This document shows, in pieces, positions 53,176-62,900 of a stretch of 64,000 bases of DNA. The stretch spans positions 841,001 to 905,000 of the forward strand of contig NZ_CP015136.1 in NCBI RefSeq assembly GCF_001618865.1, given 5' to 3'. The DNA comes from Luteitalea pratensis. Its GTDB lineage: Bacteria > Acidobacteriota > Vicinamibacteria > Vicinamibacterales > Vicinamibacteraceae. The position numbers and the translations under genes are program-made. The notes under the pieces were generated by a model, which had not been told where the DNA came from, made no database searches, and saw only the letters and a program-made list of their open reading frames with translations. The stretch's first letter is position 1, and every line of letters begins with the position of its first letter.

Positions 53176-53372
53176 TCGTCGGGGCGAGAATAGCACGCGG
53201 GCCGGCGCGGGACGCCCCGCACGGGCCGCATGACGCAGGTTGGCCGTCGGCCTGGAGAGCCGAGCATTTCACCCCATCAGTTGCGGCGCCTCGGCCAATT
53301 GGCATAACATTGCCGTTTCGTGCGTCCGGCGGCGCTGTGGCCGCCCGGACCTATGCTGTCAACGAGGAGCGC

Positions 53373-53876
53373 ATGAGCAAGAGTTCCACGGTGACCGTCC
53401 GCGAGACGCCAGTCGCGGAGGTGACAACCGTTTCTGCCGGGGCGTTGAAGATTCACGGCGAGACGTTCGTCATCGAAACCGATGAGCGCGTCGACGTCGT
53501 GGACCTGACCGAACGGATCATGGAGCTCGTCCGGGGCGTCAACGTCCGGGAAGGCATCGTCAGCCTGTGGTCGCTGCACACCACCTGCACGGTGTTCATC
53601 AACGAGTTCCAGACGGCGCTGCTCTCAGATATCAAGCGTTTTCTCGAGAAGATGGTTGCGCGTGACGAAGCCTGGGTGCACAACGACCCGGATTTCAGCG
53701 ACTGTGATCGGATGAACGCGGACAGCCACCTCCGCGCCCTCCTGCTCGGACACAGCCTCACCCTGCAGATCAGCGGTGGGGACGTCGTCCTTGGCCAGTG
53801 GCAGCGCATCCTCATGGGTGAGCTCGACGGCCCTCGTTCGCGCACGCTGCGCGTCCAGGTCTGGGGCATCGCCTAG
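53373..53876 (+). CDS. yjbQ: YjbQ/UPF0047 family protein
   Basis: A 167-residue protein starting MSKSSTVTVRETP. LWSLHTTCTVFINEFQTALL with H-T-T-C, HNDPDFSDCDRMNADSHLRAL, and GQWQRILMGELDGPRSRTL are the family signatures; the His and Asp/Glu residues form a metal-like pocket. Members are reported to have weak thiamine-phosphate-synthase-like activity; physiological role remains uncertain. GAGGAG lies about 5 bases upstream. TTGCGG and TAACAT spaced by 18 bases (53281, 53305) may be the promoter. Confidence 0.88.
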   Translation: MSKSSTVTVRETPVAEVTTVSAGALKIHGETFVIETDERVDVVDLTERIMELVRGVNVREGIVSLWSLHTTCTVFINEFQTALLSDIKRFLEKMVARDEAWVHNDPDFSDCDRMNADSHLRALLLGHSLTLQISGGDVVLGQWQRILMGELDGPRSRTLRVQVWGIA

Positions 53877-53889
53877 GTCGCCGACATCG

Positions 53890-53947
53890 GTAGGGCCGGC
53901 GCCCCGACTTGTCCACCGTAGCCCTTGGCGAAGGTGGAGCCCGGCCA
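53890..53947 (+). repeat. Nested GTAG hairpin
   Basis: GTAGGGCCGG opens an outer stem that closes with CCCGGCC at 53940-53946. Inside, CCACC-GTAG...GGTGG makes a second stem with its own GTAG head at 53918. This looks like one element inserted in the loop of another. It lies in the 79-bp gap between yjbQ and mqnE. Confidence 0.72.
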
Positions 53948-53955
53948 CGCTTCCC

Positions 53956-55050
53956 ATGCGCACCCGCCTTCGCGCAGCTGGACTGCTCGACATCGCCGAG
54001 AAGCTCGACACCCGGCAACGCCTGTCTGCCGAGGACGGCCTGCGCCTCTTCGAGCACCCGGACCTTCGCCTCGTCGGCTGGCTCGCCAATCGCGAGCGCG
54101 AGCGTCGCCACGGCGACCGCACCTTCTACAACTACAACCTGCGGCTCGAGGTCACCAACGTCTGCCAGGCGTCATGCCTGTTCTGCTCGTTCGCGCGCCT
54201 GCAGGAAGGGCAACCGGGCGCCTACACGATGTCGCTCGAGCAGGCCTGGGACAAGGTCCGCAGCCGCGACGGCCAGGCCCTCACCGAGGTCCACATCGTC
54301 AACGGGCTGCATCCGGACCTGCCCTTCAGCTACTACAAGGACCTGCTTGCCGGATTCAAGCGCATCCGTCCGGACATCACGCTGAAGGCGTTCACCGCCG
54401 TCGAGATCGCGTTCTTCGCCGACCTGTACGGCATGACCGACGAACAGGTGCTGCGCGAGTTGATGGCGGTGGGCCTCGAGTCGATCCCGGGCGGCGGCGC
54501 CGAGATCTTCGCCGAGCGCGTGCGCAGGAAGATCGCCCACGACAAGGCCGACGCCGATCGCTACCTCGCGATCCACGCGATCGCCCACCGGCTCGGCATG
54601 AAGACCAACGTCACCATGCTGTTCGGGCACATCGAACGGCTCGACGAACGGGTCGATCACATGGTGCGCGTGCGCGAGGCGCAGGACGCGACGGGCGGCT
54701 TCCAGGCGTTCATTCCGCTGGCCTTCCACCCGGACAACAACCAGATGCGCAAGCTGCCGGCACCGACGGCGGCGGACACGCTCCGCACGATCGCCGTCTC
54801 GCGGCTCGTGATCGACAACGTCGATCACATCAAGGCTTTCTGGATCGCGACAGGCGTGTCGGTGGCACAGGCGGCGCTGTGGTTCGGCGCCGACGACCTC
54901 GACGGCACCGTCCAGGAAGAGCGCATCTACCACATGGCCGGGTCGGACACACCCGACACCCTCACCACGTCGCAACTGCGCTTCCTCGTCGAGCGGGCCG
55001 GCCGCACGCCGCTCGAGCGCGACACGATGTACAACCTGGTCGAAGCGTAG
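53956..55050 (+). CDS. mqnE: Aminofutalosine synthase (menaquinone biosynthesis)
   Basis: Radical SAM enzyme joining 3-enolpyruvyl-benzoate and SAM to form aminofutalosine. 364 residues; cluster motif CQASCLFC (Cys70, 74, 77); EVHIVNGLHPDLPFSYY, KAFTAVEI, ESIPGGGAEIF and KTNVTMLFGH are MqnE/MqnC-type blocks. Length and the GGGAEIF motif favour MqnE over MqnC. With MenG at 18.8 kb this points to futalosine-type menaquinone synthesis. The other mqn genes are outside the window. Confidence 0.9.
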   Translation: MRTRLRAAGLLDIAEKLDTRQRLSAEDGLRLFEHPDLRLVGWLANRERERRHGDRTFYNYNLRLEVTNVCQASCLFCSFARLQEGQPGAYTMSLEQAWDKVRSRDGQALTEVHIVNGLHPDLPFSYYKDLLAGFKRIRPDITLKAFTAVEIAFFADLYGMTDEQVLRELMAVGLESIPGGGAEIFAERVRRKIAHDKADADRYLAIHAIAHRLGMKTNVTMLFGHIERLDERVDHMVRVREAQDATGGFQAFIPLAFHPDNNQMRKLPAPTAADTLRTIAVSRLVIDNVDHIKAFWIATGVSVAQAALWFGADDLDGTVQEERIYHMAGSDTPDTLTTSQLRFLVERAGRTPLERDTMYNLVEA

Positions 55051-55074
55051 CCGCCCGGCCGCGCCTCCGCGGCC

Positions 55075-55165
55075 TGGTCGGCCATCGGCATTCGGCCTTG
55101 GGCCTTCGTTTTGGTCGCTGCCGCGCCCGGGAGGATTAGGCTGTAGGCGCCAGGCCGCAGGCGGA
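55075..55165. repeat. Short heptamer arrays (GGCCTTG, GGCTGTA)
   Basis: GGCCATC/GGCATTC/GGCCTTG/GGCCTTC at about 55080-55107 and GGCTGTA/GGCGCCA/GGCCGCA at about 55140-55162. These two families also occur at 9.1/26.5 kb and at 19.8/57.3 kb. They fill the gap between mqnE and the convergent PIN gene. Confidence 0.8.
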
Positions 55166-55171
55166 TCGCGG

Positions 55172-55567
55172 TCACGCCAGCCTGTCGATCCACTCGACGG
55201 TATCGAACCCCGTATCGAAGCTGAGGATGCGATCGATCTCGTACCGCTGCATGATGGCGACGTGCACCGCGTCGCGCGCGGAGAGCGGCGACACGCCCAG
55301 CAGGAGCGCCTTCGCCCGTTCGATGTCGCCCAGTTCGATCGGGTAGATGTGATCCACCACGCCAAGGAGCGCGTCGAAAGCCGGCTGGATGGCGTCGCGA
55401 CGGTTGATCGCCACGTAGCGGTGCAGGATCTCCTGTAGGACCTCGGCATCGGTGACGAGGCGCTCGCCCCGGGTGATGCACTGTTCCAGTAGGCGCCGTG
55501 CCGCGCCCTTGTTGGGATGCGTGGCGCCGACCAGGAACATGGGGATGTTGGAATCGACGAGGATCAC
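55172..55567 (-). CDS. PIN-domain ribonuclease toxin (VapC-like)
   Basis: A 131-residue PIN-domain protein. [13 protein letters not shown] begins with the first catalytic Asp; [10 protein letters not shown] holds the Glu of the second acidic site; [11 protein letters not shown] has the third Asp; ILSFDTGFD provides the fourth. GTG at 55567 overlaps the antitoxin stop as GTGA, the usual order antitoxin then toxin. Probable RNA-cleaving toxin of a type II pair. Confidence 0.85.
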   Translation of the reverse strand: MILVDSNIPMFLVGATHPNKGAARRLLEQCITRGERLVTDAEVLQEILHRYVAINRRDAIQPAFDALLGVVDHIYPIELGDIERAKALLLGVSPLSARDAVHVAIMQRYEIDRILSFDTGFDTVEWIDRLA

Positions 55568-55821
55568 GCGTCGTGACCGCCGAGGTAGCCGCCTTCGACC
55601 TCCTGGAGCATCCGGTCGATGTCGGCGGTGGGGTAGTCGCCCCGTGCTGCCGCGCGCACGGCCGCGAGTTTCTTGTGAGCGTCCACTGCGGGCTCGTCGC
55701 GTCGCGCGCGACGCAGAGCCTGCCGAACCCACTCCGCGACGGTCATGCGTTGTCGCTTGGCCACACGCCTGATCTCGTCGAACTCGTCGTCTTCCAGCAA
55801 GACCTGCATCCGTGTAGTCAC
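55564..55821 (-). CDS. Ribbon-helix-helix antitoxin (VapB-like)
   Basis: An 85-residue protein; [20 protein letters not shown] begins a ribbon-helix-helix DNA-binding domain, followed by [17 protein letters not shown] helices and an acidic C-terminal tail ([15 protein letters not shown]) that would bind the toxin. The start is GTG at 55821 or ATG at 55809; the latter better fits the family. It lies directly beside an inverted-repeat cluster that could be its operator. Confidence 0.82.
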   Translation of the reverse strand: MTTRMQVLLEDDEFDEIRRVAKRQRMTVAEWVRQALRRARRDEPAVDAHKKLAAVRAAARGDYPTADIDRMLQEVEGGYLGGHDA

Positions 55822-55862
55822 TTGATGAGTATGATTGACTCATTTCGATGAGTCAACTCGCT
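55822..55862. promoter_or_regulatory. Overlapping palindromes upstream of the toxin-antitoxin pair
   Basis: TTGACTCAT-TTCG-ATGAGTCAA at 55835-55856 is a perfect 9-bp inverted repeat, and TGAGT...ACTCA (about 55827-55843) overlaps it, giving alternating TGAGT/ACTCA half-sites. Ribbon-helix-helix antitoxins bind such spaced half-sites, so this is a likely autoregulatory operator. Confidence 0.65.
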
Positions 55863-55948
55863 CCGAACGGTTCCGTCCTCTGGTGGCGTTTTGGTGGTGA
55901 CCGCCTCGTCGGGTCGGACGCAGGCCTGCACGATTACGATGAAGGCCC

Positions 55949-57109
55949 ATGTCCCCATCGGAGTTCATGCAGGTGTGCACACGCGGCGACGTTGCCACTC
56001 TTCGGGACTGCCTCTCCGCGGACCCGGGTCTCGTATCGACGCGTGACGAGGGCGGTCGCACCGGTTTGCATCTCGCCGTGCGGCATCCGGAGGCGGCGCA
56101 TTTCCTGCTGTCGCATGGTGCGGACCCGAACGCGCGCGAGAACGGCGACAACGTGACGCCCCTGCACCTCGCTGCCGCGCATGGCCTTCTCGAGAGCGTG
56201 CGGATCCTGCTCGATGCCGGCGCCGACGTCCACGGCCGCGGCGACCTTCACGAGGGCGACGTGATCGGCTGGGCCGCCGGCACGCGCAACCAGCCGGTGA
56301 TCGACCTGCTGCTCGAACGCGGCGCGCGGCACCATGTCTTCTCCGCGATGGCGCTGGGTGATCCGGACCTCGTGCGTCGCGTGGTCGCCGACGATCCGGC
56401 AGCGCTGCGTCGTCGCCGGTCACGGTTCGAGAACGGGCAGACCCCGGTGCACGCGGCCTTCGCGCCGGCCGACGGCATCGGGTTCCTCTGCGGCAAGCCG
56501 GATCACGACCTGCTGGCCCTGCTCATCGAACTCGGCGCCGACGTCGATGCCGCCGACGACAGGGGCCGCACGCCGCTGACGATCGCGATGCTTCGCGGCG
56601 ACCATGTCGCGACGCGGATGCTGGTCGCGGCGGGCGCTGCAGTCGACAGGGCCGACGCGGACGCCGAAGTGAACGACATCGCGCCGCAGCTCTCTACGCT
56701 GTCGGACAGCGTGTCACGGGCCGAGCCGATGTTCACGGTGCGAGACGTGCCAGGCACAGTCCGCTGGTACCAGGCCCTCGGCTTCACCTGCACCGATGCG
56801 TATGAAGACGACGGCGCGGTGACGTTCGCGCGCCTCGTGTTCGGCCGCTGCAGCTTCGCGATCTCCCCAGGGGGAGCCAGGCCCAGCGGCGTCAGCCTGT
56901 GGGTGTTCACGAGCCGCATCGACGAAATTTACAGGCTCGTGCGGGCTCGTCAATGGCATGCGGCACGCAGCGAGCTCTCGGGCGAGCCTGGCGGCCTCGA
57001 GTGCAGGTTCGACGAGGACCTCTACACACCCTTTTACGGTGGGCGGCAGTTCAGCCTCCGCGATCCCAACGGCCTGTCCCTGATTTTCTACCAGCCCGAG
57101 CCAGAATGA
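55949..57109 (+). CDS. Ankyrin-repeat and glyoxalase-fold fusion protein
   Basis: A 386-residue cytosolic protein. Residues about 10-240 contain ankyrin repeats (GRTGLHLAVRHPEAAHFLL, VTPLHLAAAHGLLESVRILL, RGRTPLTIAMLRGDHVATRML). Residues about 260-386 are a vicinal-oxygen-chelate (glyoxalase/bleomycin-resistance) domain: VPGTVRWYQALGFTC, and LRDPNGLSLIFYQPEPE with the typical D-P-x-G-x-x-L/I end Glu region. Half of the metal-site residues are unclear. Fusions of these two domains are not a standard pairing. No signal peptide. Confidence 0.8.
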   Translation: MSPSEFMQVCTRGDVATLRDCLSADPGLVSTRDEGGRTGLHLAVRHPEAAHFLLSHGADPNARENGDNVTPLHLAAAHGLLESVRILLDAGADVHGRGDLHEGDVIGWAAGTRNQPVIDLLLERGARHHVFSAMALGDPDLVRRVVADDPAALRRRRSRFENGQTPVHAAFAPADGIGFLCGKPDHDLLALLIELGADVDAADDRGRTPLTIAMLRGDHVATRMLVAAGAAVDRADADAEVNDIAPQLSTLSDSVSRAEPMFTVRDVPGTVRWYQALGFTCTDAYEDDGAVTFARLVFGRCSFAISPGGARPSGVSLWVFTSRIDEIYRLVRARQWHAARSELSGEPGGLECRFDEDLYTPFYGGRQFSLRDPNGLSLIFYQPEPE

Positions 57110-57169
57110 CGCTGGATGGAGAGATGAGGGAACCATAGACGATTCGTGGCGTTAGCAATGGCGGGTTTG

Positions 57170-57370
57170 GTAGGGCCCGTTGAAGACCCGCCGATGTCCG
57201 GCTCCGCCGGGCGGCGGGTTCTCCGAACGCGGCCCGTGCATCGGGCATGAGGGGCCGCTCGGCGAGCCGGCCCACCGTCATTCGACATTCGACGTGCGAC
57301 ATTCGACGTACGGCGTGCAGTGGTGAACGTTCCGGCAGGCTGTAGGCCGTAGGCCGCAGGCCGGTTGTGG
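57170..57370. repeat. Interrupted GTAG hairpin, second hairpin and heptamers
   Basis: GTAGGGCCCGTT at 57170 is completed by TTCTCCGAACGCGGCCC only at 57219-57235; between lies a separate GACCCGCCG...CGGCGGGT hairpin, as if inserted into the first. GGCCGCTC-GGC-GAGCCGGCC follows at about 57252-57272. ATTCGAC/GTGCGAC and GGCTGTA/GGCCGTA/GGCCGCA heptamers run from 57282 to 57368, up to the leader of the next gene. Confidence 0.78.
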
Positions 57371-57377
57371 AGAACAC

Positions 57378-58367
57378 ATGGATCGACGACGGTTTCTGCA
57401 CGTGACGACGATAGCGGCCGGGCTGACACGAGCATCGCGGGTGAGCGCGCAGGCGGCGGGTGCTGCGCAAGCACAGGCATCGGGGCCGCCGCTCCAGCAA
57501 TTCGACGGGCACACGCCGTTGGTCATCGAACGCCCTCGCGACGGCAAGCCGCGCACGGGGCAGGTGCTGGTCGCCATCCAGCCGCACTCCGACGACATCC
57601 CGCTCTTCGCGGCAGGCACGGTGCTGAAGCTGATCGACGAAGGCGCGACGGGTTACGTGATCCGGGTGACCAATGACGACATGGCTGGCCCGGGCACCCA
57701 CGCCGAGACCGTGATGGCGAACTGGCGTGACTCGGAGGCGGTCGGCAAGGCGCTTGGCGCCACGCGCACGTTCGACCTCAATTACAACAACCACATGATG
57801 GACAACATCGCGTGGGCCGAACTGCGCCAGCGCTTCATCTTCCTCTTCCGCCTGCTCAAGGCCGACATCGTCGTCACCTACGACCCCTGGGGTGCGTACG
57901 AGGAGAACCCGGATCACGCCGTGACCAGCCGTTGCGTCGAGGCCGCCGCGTGGATGGCCGGCGGAACCAAGGACTACCCGGAGCACTTCGCCGCCGGACT
58001 TGCCCCGCACGGGGTGAAGGAGAAGTACTATTTCGCGCGGTTCCAGCAGCGCGTCAACCGCGTGGTGGATATCGGTCCGTGGGTCGAGAGGAAGATCGAC
58101 GTCAACCTCGAGAACAAGGCACAGGGGCCCGCGGGCGAGAACGGCCAGCGGCTGCGCGCGCGCCTCGCCACGGAGGGACGGCGGCTACCGCTCCTCGGCG
58201 ACGACGAGCGCACCGCCAACCGCGAGTACATCCGCGAGTTCGTGCTCGATCGCGATCGGGCCGCGGGAGCGCCGCACGGGCTGGCCCATGCGGAAGCGTT
58301 CCACTACATATCGGTACCGCCGGACGCCGTGCAGGAGTACCTGCGCCAGCACACCGTGCCGCGGTGA
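57378..58367 (+). CDS. PIG-L family deacetylase with Tat signal
   Basis: A 329-residue exported protein. MDRRRFLHVTTIAAGLTRAS is a twin-arginine signal (D-R-R-R-F-L). VAIQPHSDDIPLF carries the metal motif (usually P-H-P-D-D, here P-H-S-D-D), and NPDHAVTSRCVEAA gives the later His of the site. Family members remove N-acetyl groups from GlcNAc-linked lipids, antibiotics or mycothiol precursors. The change of Pro to Ser in the first motif is unusual but leaves the metal ligands. Confidence 0.85.
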   Translation: MDRRRFLHVTTIAAGLTRASRVSAQAAGAAQAQASGPPLQQFDGHTPLVIERPRDGKPRTGQVLVAIQPHSDDIPLFAAGTVLKLIDEGATGYVIRVTNDDMAGPGTHAETVMANWRDSEAVGKALGATRTFDLNYNNHMMDNIAWAELRQRFIFLFRLLKADIVVTYDPWGAYEENPDHAVTSRCVEAAAWMAGGTKDYPEHFAAGLAPHGVKEKYYFARFQQRVNRVVDIGPWVERKIDVNLENKAQGPAGENGQRLRARLATEGRRLPLLGDDERTANREYIREFVLDRDRAAGAPHGLAHAEAFHYISVPPDAVQEYLRQHTVPR

Positions 58368-58490
58368 GGTCAGGTCCCAGGTCTCAGGTCTCAGGTCTCA
58401 GGTCCCAGGTCCGGTCTCAGGTCTCAGGTCTCAAGTCTCAAGTCTCAAGCAAGATCTTCCCTGGGCTCTTGAGGTCCTGAGATCGTGAGG
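58368..58490. repeat. Heptamer array (GGTCTCA family)
   Basis: About fourteen units of GGTCTCA/GGTCCCA/AGTCTCA from 58370 to about 58450, then degenerate GAGGTCC/GAGGTCT units. Complementary in sense to the CCTGAGA family at 2.4 and 59.9 kb. Confidence 0.9.
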
Positions 58491-58527
58491 TCTCGCGCCC
58501 GTCGGCCCTGGTGCGGACGCGGAGTTC

Positions 58528-59680
58528 TTAGCGTCCGGGCGCCGGCATGCGCCGTGTGAGGTCGTCGAAGAAATCGGTGATGACAGTGAGCGTCGTCGCC
58601 GGCTGCAGGAACTCCCTGTTTTTCAGCATCAGGAACTCCCGGCCGCCCGGCACCACTGCGAAATCGAATCCCGGGATGTTCGGAAAGGCACCGTGGAACA
58701 ACAGCCTCGGCTCGCTCGCGCGGAAACTGGGAGTCAGGGCCACGTCGATCGCGTACATCTCCGTCCCGAACTTGTAGACGATCTCCGAGGTGCCGTTCCA
58801 CGCGGCCTTGTGCCCACCATCTCTCGACACCTTGTGCATGGCACCCGGTGCCGGGTACGAAGTCACGTAGATCTCGTCTCGCCCCGACTGGTCCGAGGTG
58901 AACAGCAGCCAGCGGCCGTCTGGGGACACCTCGCCGAAGTACTCTGAATACGGCGTCGCAAGAAGGATCTCGGGGCTGTGCGTCCCAACGTCGGGTCCGC
59001 TCGTCGCGGGAGAACCGGACGATATCGAAGCCCCCAGGTCCCATCACGCCGAAGGCAGTCATCGCGGTGCCATCTGGTGAGAAGGACATCGGAACGAGAT
59101 AACCGGGCCCTCCACTGTTGTTGGACCAGAGTTCCACCGGCTCCGCGCCCCCGTCGACCAGTTGCAGGACGAGTTGGTACACCCCTTCCGCTGGCCTCCT
59201 GGTCCACACGACGCCGCGGCCGTCCGGCGTCCAACGCGGGTAGCCGTTCAAGCGAGGTTCGCCGGTTGTGGCCCGCGCCGTCAGCGACGACTTCCGATGA
59301 TCCGTCAACCCGACCAACCAGATCTGGGTCACCCGTCCGTCAGTCGCCTCCTCGCCGAACGCCACGCGCGTGCCGTCGGGAGACAGATCGAACGTGGAAT
59401 ACCTCGCCTCGGGGAGCCCGGCGGAACGGCTGCGTCCGTGTCGGTCCACCCAGACAAAGGTGGTCATGTTTTGCGGTCGGCCCGCCGCGTAGACCAGTGT
59501 GCCGTCGTTTGCGGCTGCGAACTGAGCGACGCCAAACGGCGCCGTCCGCGGGTCTTCGAACAGTGTTACAGCGGCGGTTACCGCGCCGGGACGCGCAATG
59601 TCGAAGCTCGAAGCCATCAGGCGGCCGGGCAACGCGTACAAGAGATGACCGGTTGGGAGCAGGCGTGCGCCATCAACGGT
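58528..59680 (-). pseudogene. PD40/TolB-like beta-propeller gene, frameshifted
   Basis: A C-terminal propeller of the kind found on acidobacterial protein kinases. TGHLLYALPGRLMASSFD begins a blade near 59670; STFDLSPDGTRVAFGEE, GYPRWTPDGRGVVWTRR and MSFSPDGTAMTAFG are PD40 repeats. Near 59000 the frame changes: FDIVRFSRDE ends one frame and HSPEILLATPYSEYFGEVSP resumes in another, continuing to the stop at 58528. A missing or extra base at about 58995-59010 is required. No start codon region or kinase domain remains at its 5' end. Confidence 0.75.
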
Positions 59681-59823
59681 CCGGGTACCAGGCGGGCGCG
59701 GCGTTCTCGTTCGACGGGCGCACGTTGTACTTCAATGCGGCGCTGAACTCCCGACCCGGGTTCGGCAGATACGACCTGTTCGTCACGACACGCAGCCGGG
59801 ATACTGGGTCTCACGCCAGGTGA
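59680..59823 (+). pseudogene. Oppositely oriented PD40 fragment
   Basis: The plus strand reads FSFDGRTLYFNAALNS and GFGRYDLFVTTRSR, which are classic PD40 propeller signatures (S-x-D-G-x-T-L-Y-F and Y-D-L-x-V-T-T-R). It has no start and stops at 59823 after about 48 codons. It abuts the minus-strand propeller remnant, marking a rearrangement junction at about 59680. Confidence 0.65.
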
Positions 59824-59844
59824 GCATCGGACGGCAGAAGGTGG

Positions 59845-59929
59845 CCATCAGGTCTCACGTCTCAGGCAAGACGTTCCTTGAGACCTGAGGCTTGAGACCT
59901 GAGACCTGAGCCCTGAGACTTGAGACCGT
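59845..59929. repeat. Heptamer array (CCTGAGA/CTTGAGA)
   Basis: GGTCTCA near 59850 is followed by GACCTGA/GGCTTGA/GAGACCT heptamers to about 59927, just after the receptor stop codon. The first and second halves are inverse complements around TTCC at about 59872, a potential terminator-like hairpin. Confidence 0.85.
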
Positions 59930-62900
59930 CTAGAAACGGAGTCGCAGGCCAAGCCTGATGACACGGCCGGCGGCGAAGCCCTCGGCATTGCCGACGTTTT
60001 CGGCCCCGAGGACCGCCGTCGAAGTGTTGTCCTCCAGGCCGTTCAGGAGGTAATCGGTCAGGTCCACGAACCCGCCGGTGCCCAACCCGGGCACGAAGAA
60101 CTGCGGGTGGTTGAACGCGTTGTCGAGCATCGCCGTGAATTCGACCTGCGTCCCGCCAGCCGATCGGAAGACGTCCTTGTAGAACGCGAAGTTGGCAATC
60201 CACGTCCCCGGCCCCTTGAGGCTGCCCTTCTTCGCGTTGCCCAGCTCGCCATCGGCAGGCAGCCTGTATGCCGTCACGTCGAAGAAGCGCTCGCGGGAGC
60301 CGCCGCTGTTGGGATCGCCGCTGACGTCGGGCCGCCACGACTCGCCGAACTGCCCGACGCCGTCCAGGCCCACACCGGTGTTGGCCGGAAAGATGGGGTC
60401 GGTTCCCCAGACGAAGTACGGTGTGAGATTGGGTCCCGAGCGCGCCTGGAAGATCGTCGACATGGTCCACCCACCGACGATCGCATCGGCCCATCCAGGC
60501 ATCGTCGATCCGTACGCGCGTTCGTGTCCGATGGGGATGTCCCACGTGCTGTTGAGCACGAACCGGTGCCTGATGACGTTCGGATCAGGACCGCGGTCCT
60601 TCTCGATGTCGTACGGGTCGTACTGGATGACGCCGATGGTGCTGTTGCCGCTGTCGGGCGCGTTGCTGTCCGAATCGGCCAGCGTGTACGCCGCGTTGAG
60701 CGCGAAGCCACGTCGGAAGCGCCGGTTCAATTCCAGCTGCAGCGCGTTGAACTGCCCCTCGCCGGCGTTGGTCGTCATGTTCAGGAAAGTGCCGTAGAGC
60801 GGGTAGGGCAGCCGTGCGTGCGCCTCGGGGTCTTCGTTGATGTCGCCGAGAGGTACTGCGCTTGCCTGCACACTGTTCGCTTCACGCGTCACCAGCAACT
60901 TCTTCATCGTAGAGCCGAGGTAGCTCACACGCAAACCGACATCGCCCGGCAACTCGCGCTCGACCGTGAGGTTGTACTGGTAGATGTCCGGGCTCTCGAG
61001 GTTGATGTCGAGTCCCTGATTGCCGAATCCCTGCGAGGTGCTCACGGTGCCGGTGGTGAAGCCGTGCTGGAGGGTGGCTCGATTGCGCGTGATGCTGTAG
61101 CGGAAGGGGTTGCGCGACATGATGTCGCGCGCGCCCTGCGCGGCCCCGGTCGGGTGGAAGATGCCGAAACCGCCCCGCAGGACCGTCTTGGCGTCGCTGC
61201 CGACGCGATAGGCGAAGCCAGCACGCGGGCTGAAGTTGTTCCGATCGGTGTTCATCAGGCCAGGCCCGACGCCGACCGCATCGGCGAGGATGGTCCGGTT
61301 CAGGTCGATGGCGCCTGGCGGCAACAACTGCGCGATCTGCGCGTTGGGCACGACGTGATGGCCGCCATTGTCGAGGACGAAATTCGCGAAGATGTCGCTC
61401 TTGTCGACGAACACGCCGACGACTTCGTAGCGTAGGCCGAGGAACAGCGTCAGCTGCGAGCTGAGCTTGAAGTCGTCCTGCACGAACAACGCCCAGTCGT
61501 TGGAGACGGTGTCCATCGGCTGGTCACCGCGCGTGTTGCGCTGCTCGCGCACGGTGTTGGGAAGGCCGAGCAGGAAGTCGGCGAAGGAATTGCCGGTGGC
61601 CCAGCCGCTGAAGTTGTACTGTCCCTTGGACTCGTTCGCGCCGGTGGAATATCCGTCGGTCGCGAAGTTGCGCGCATAGCTGCCGCCGAAGCGCACCGAG
61701 TGACGCCCCTTCACCCACGTCGTGTTGTTGCTGATCGAGAACGCTGCCTGGTCGAGGTCCCGGAACGTGTTCTGTCGCTGATCGCGGATGTCCGACGGGC
61801 GGTTCAAGCCGGCAAAGATGAACTGCGGGAAGCCGGGTACCTCCTGCGCGAGTGCGGGCACCTCGATCCCGGCCTCGGCGCCGACATCGCCAGCGATGTA
61901 CTGGCTGCGGCGATCGCGAACGTCCTCGCTGTAGCCGCCGCGCAACTCGTTGACGATCGAATTCGAGAAGATGCGCGTCCAGCCCGTGGCGATCGTCGTG
62001 GCCCGCGACGCGCGGTCGAGGATGCCGAGGTTGGTGAGGCCGTTGCCGCCGTTGCCGCCGGTGCTCTCGAACGTGAAGGCGTCCGGATCCCGGCGCTGCC
62101 AGCTGACACGGCCGAACAGCGAGTCGTTCTTGGTCAACTCATGATCGATGCGGCCGTCGGCCCGGTCACGGTTGCGCGTGAGCGGAAGGATCTGCCGGTA
62201 CGTGCCGTACCCGTTGGCGAGTGACGTCTGGTTCGGGTCCGGGTAGAACATCCGCATGATGTTCTGCGCCGCCGGATCGAGGCGGTTGGCGGGGATGCGG
62301 TTGCCGGGGAACGGCTGGCCGGTCTGCGGGTCCCTGATCACGAAGCTGGCGCCAGAGAAGTCGCCGGCACGCATCGACTGGCTCGGGATGATGGCCTGCG
62401 CCCCGCCGCTGAGCGCCTTGAGCCGGCCCCCCTCGTAGTTGCCGAAGAAGAACGTCCGGTTCGCGTGGATCGGCCCGCCGAGGCTGAAGCCGAAGCGATG
62501 GTCGTGCGTGTCGGCGTTCGGGTCGTCCCGCGAGACGCCGTCGAGCGTCTGCGCATAGGTCCGGGCATTCAGCTCGTTGCTGTTGAAATCGTAGAAGGAA
62601 GACCCGTGGATCTGGTTCGTACCGCGCTTGGTCGAGACGACGACACCAGCGAGGCCGCCGAACTCCGCGCTGTACGAGTTGGAGAGCACCTGCACTTCCG
62701 CGACCGCATCAAGGCCAGGTGCGGCGTTGGACAGCTCACCGAAGATCCCGGCCGAGGACGGTTGCCCGTCCTGGATGTAGGAGGCGCCATAGGTGCGTCC
62801 GCCCAGGAACTGAATCGAGTCGAAGCCGCCGACGACATTGGGGTTGAGGGTGAGGAAGTCCTGGATGTCACGGCTGTTGCGGGGCAGGTCGCGCAACTGC

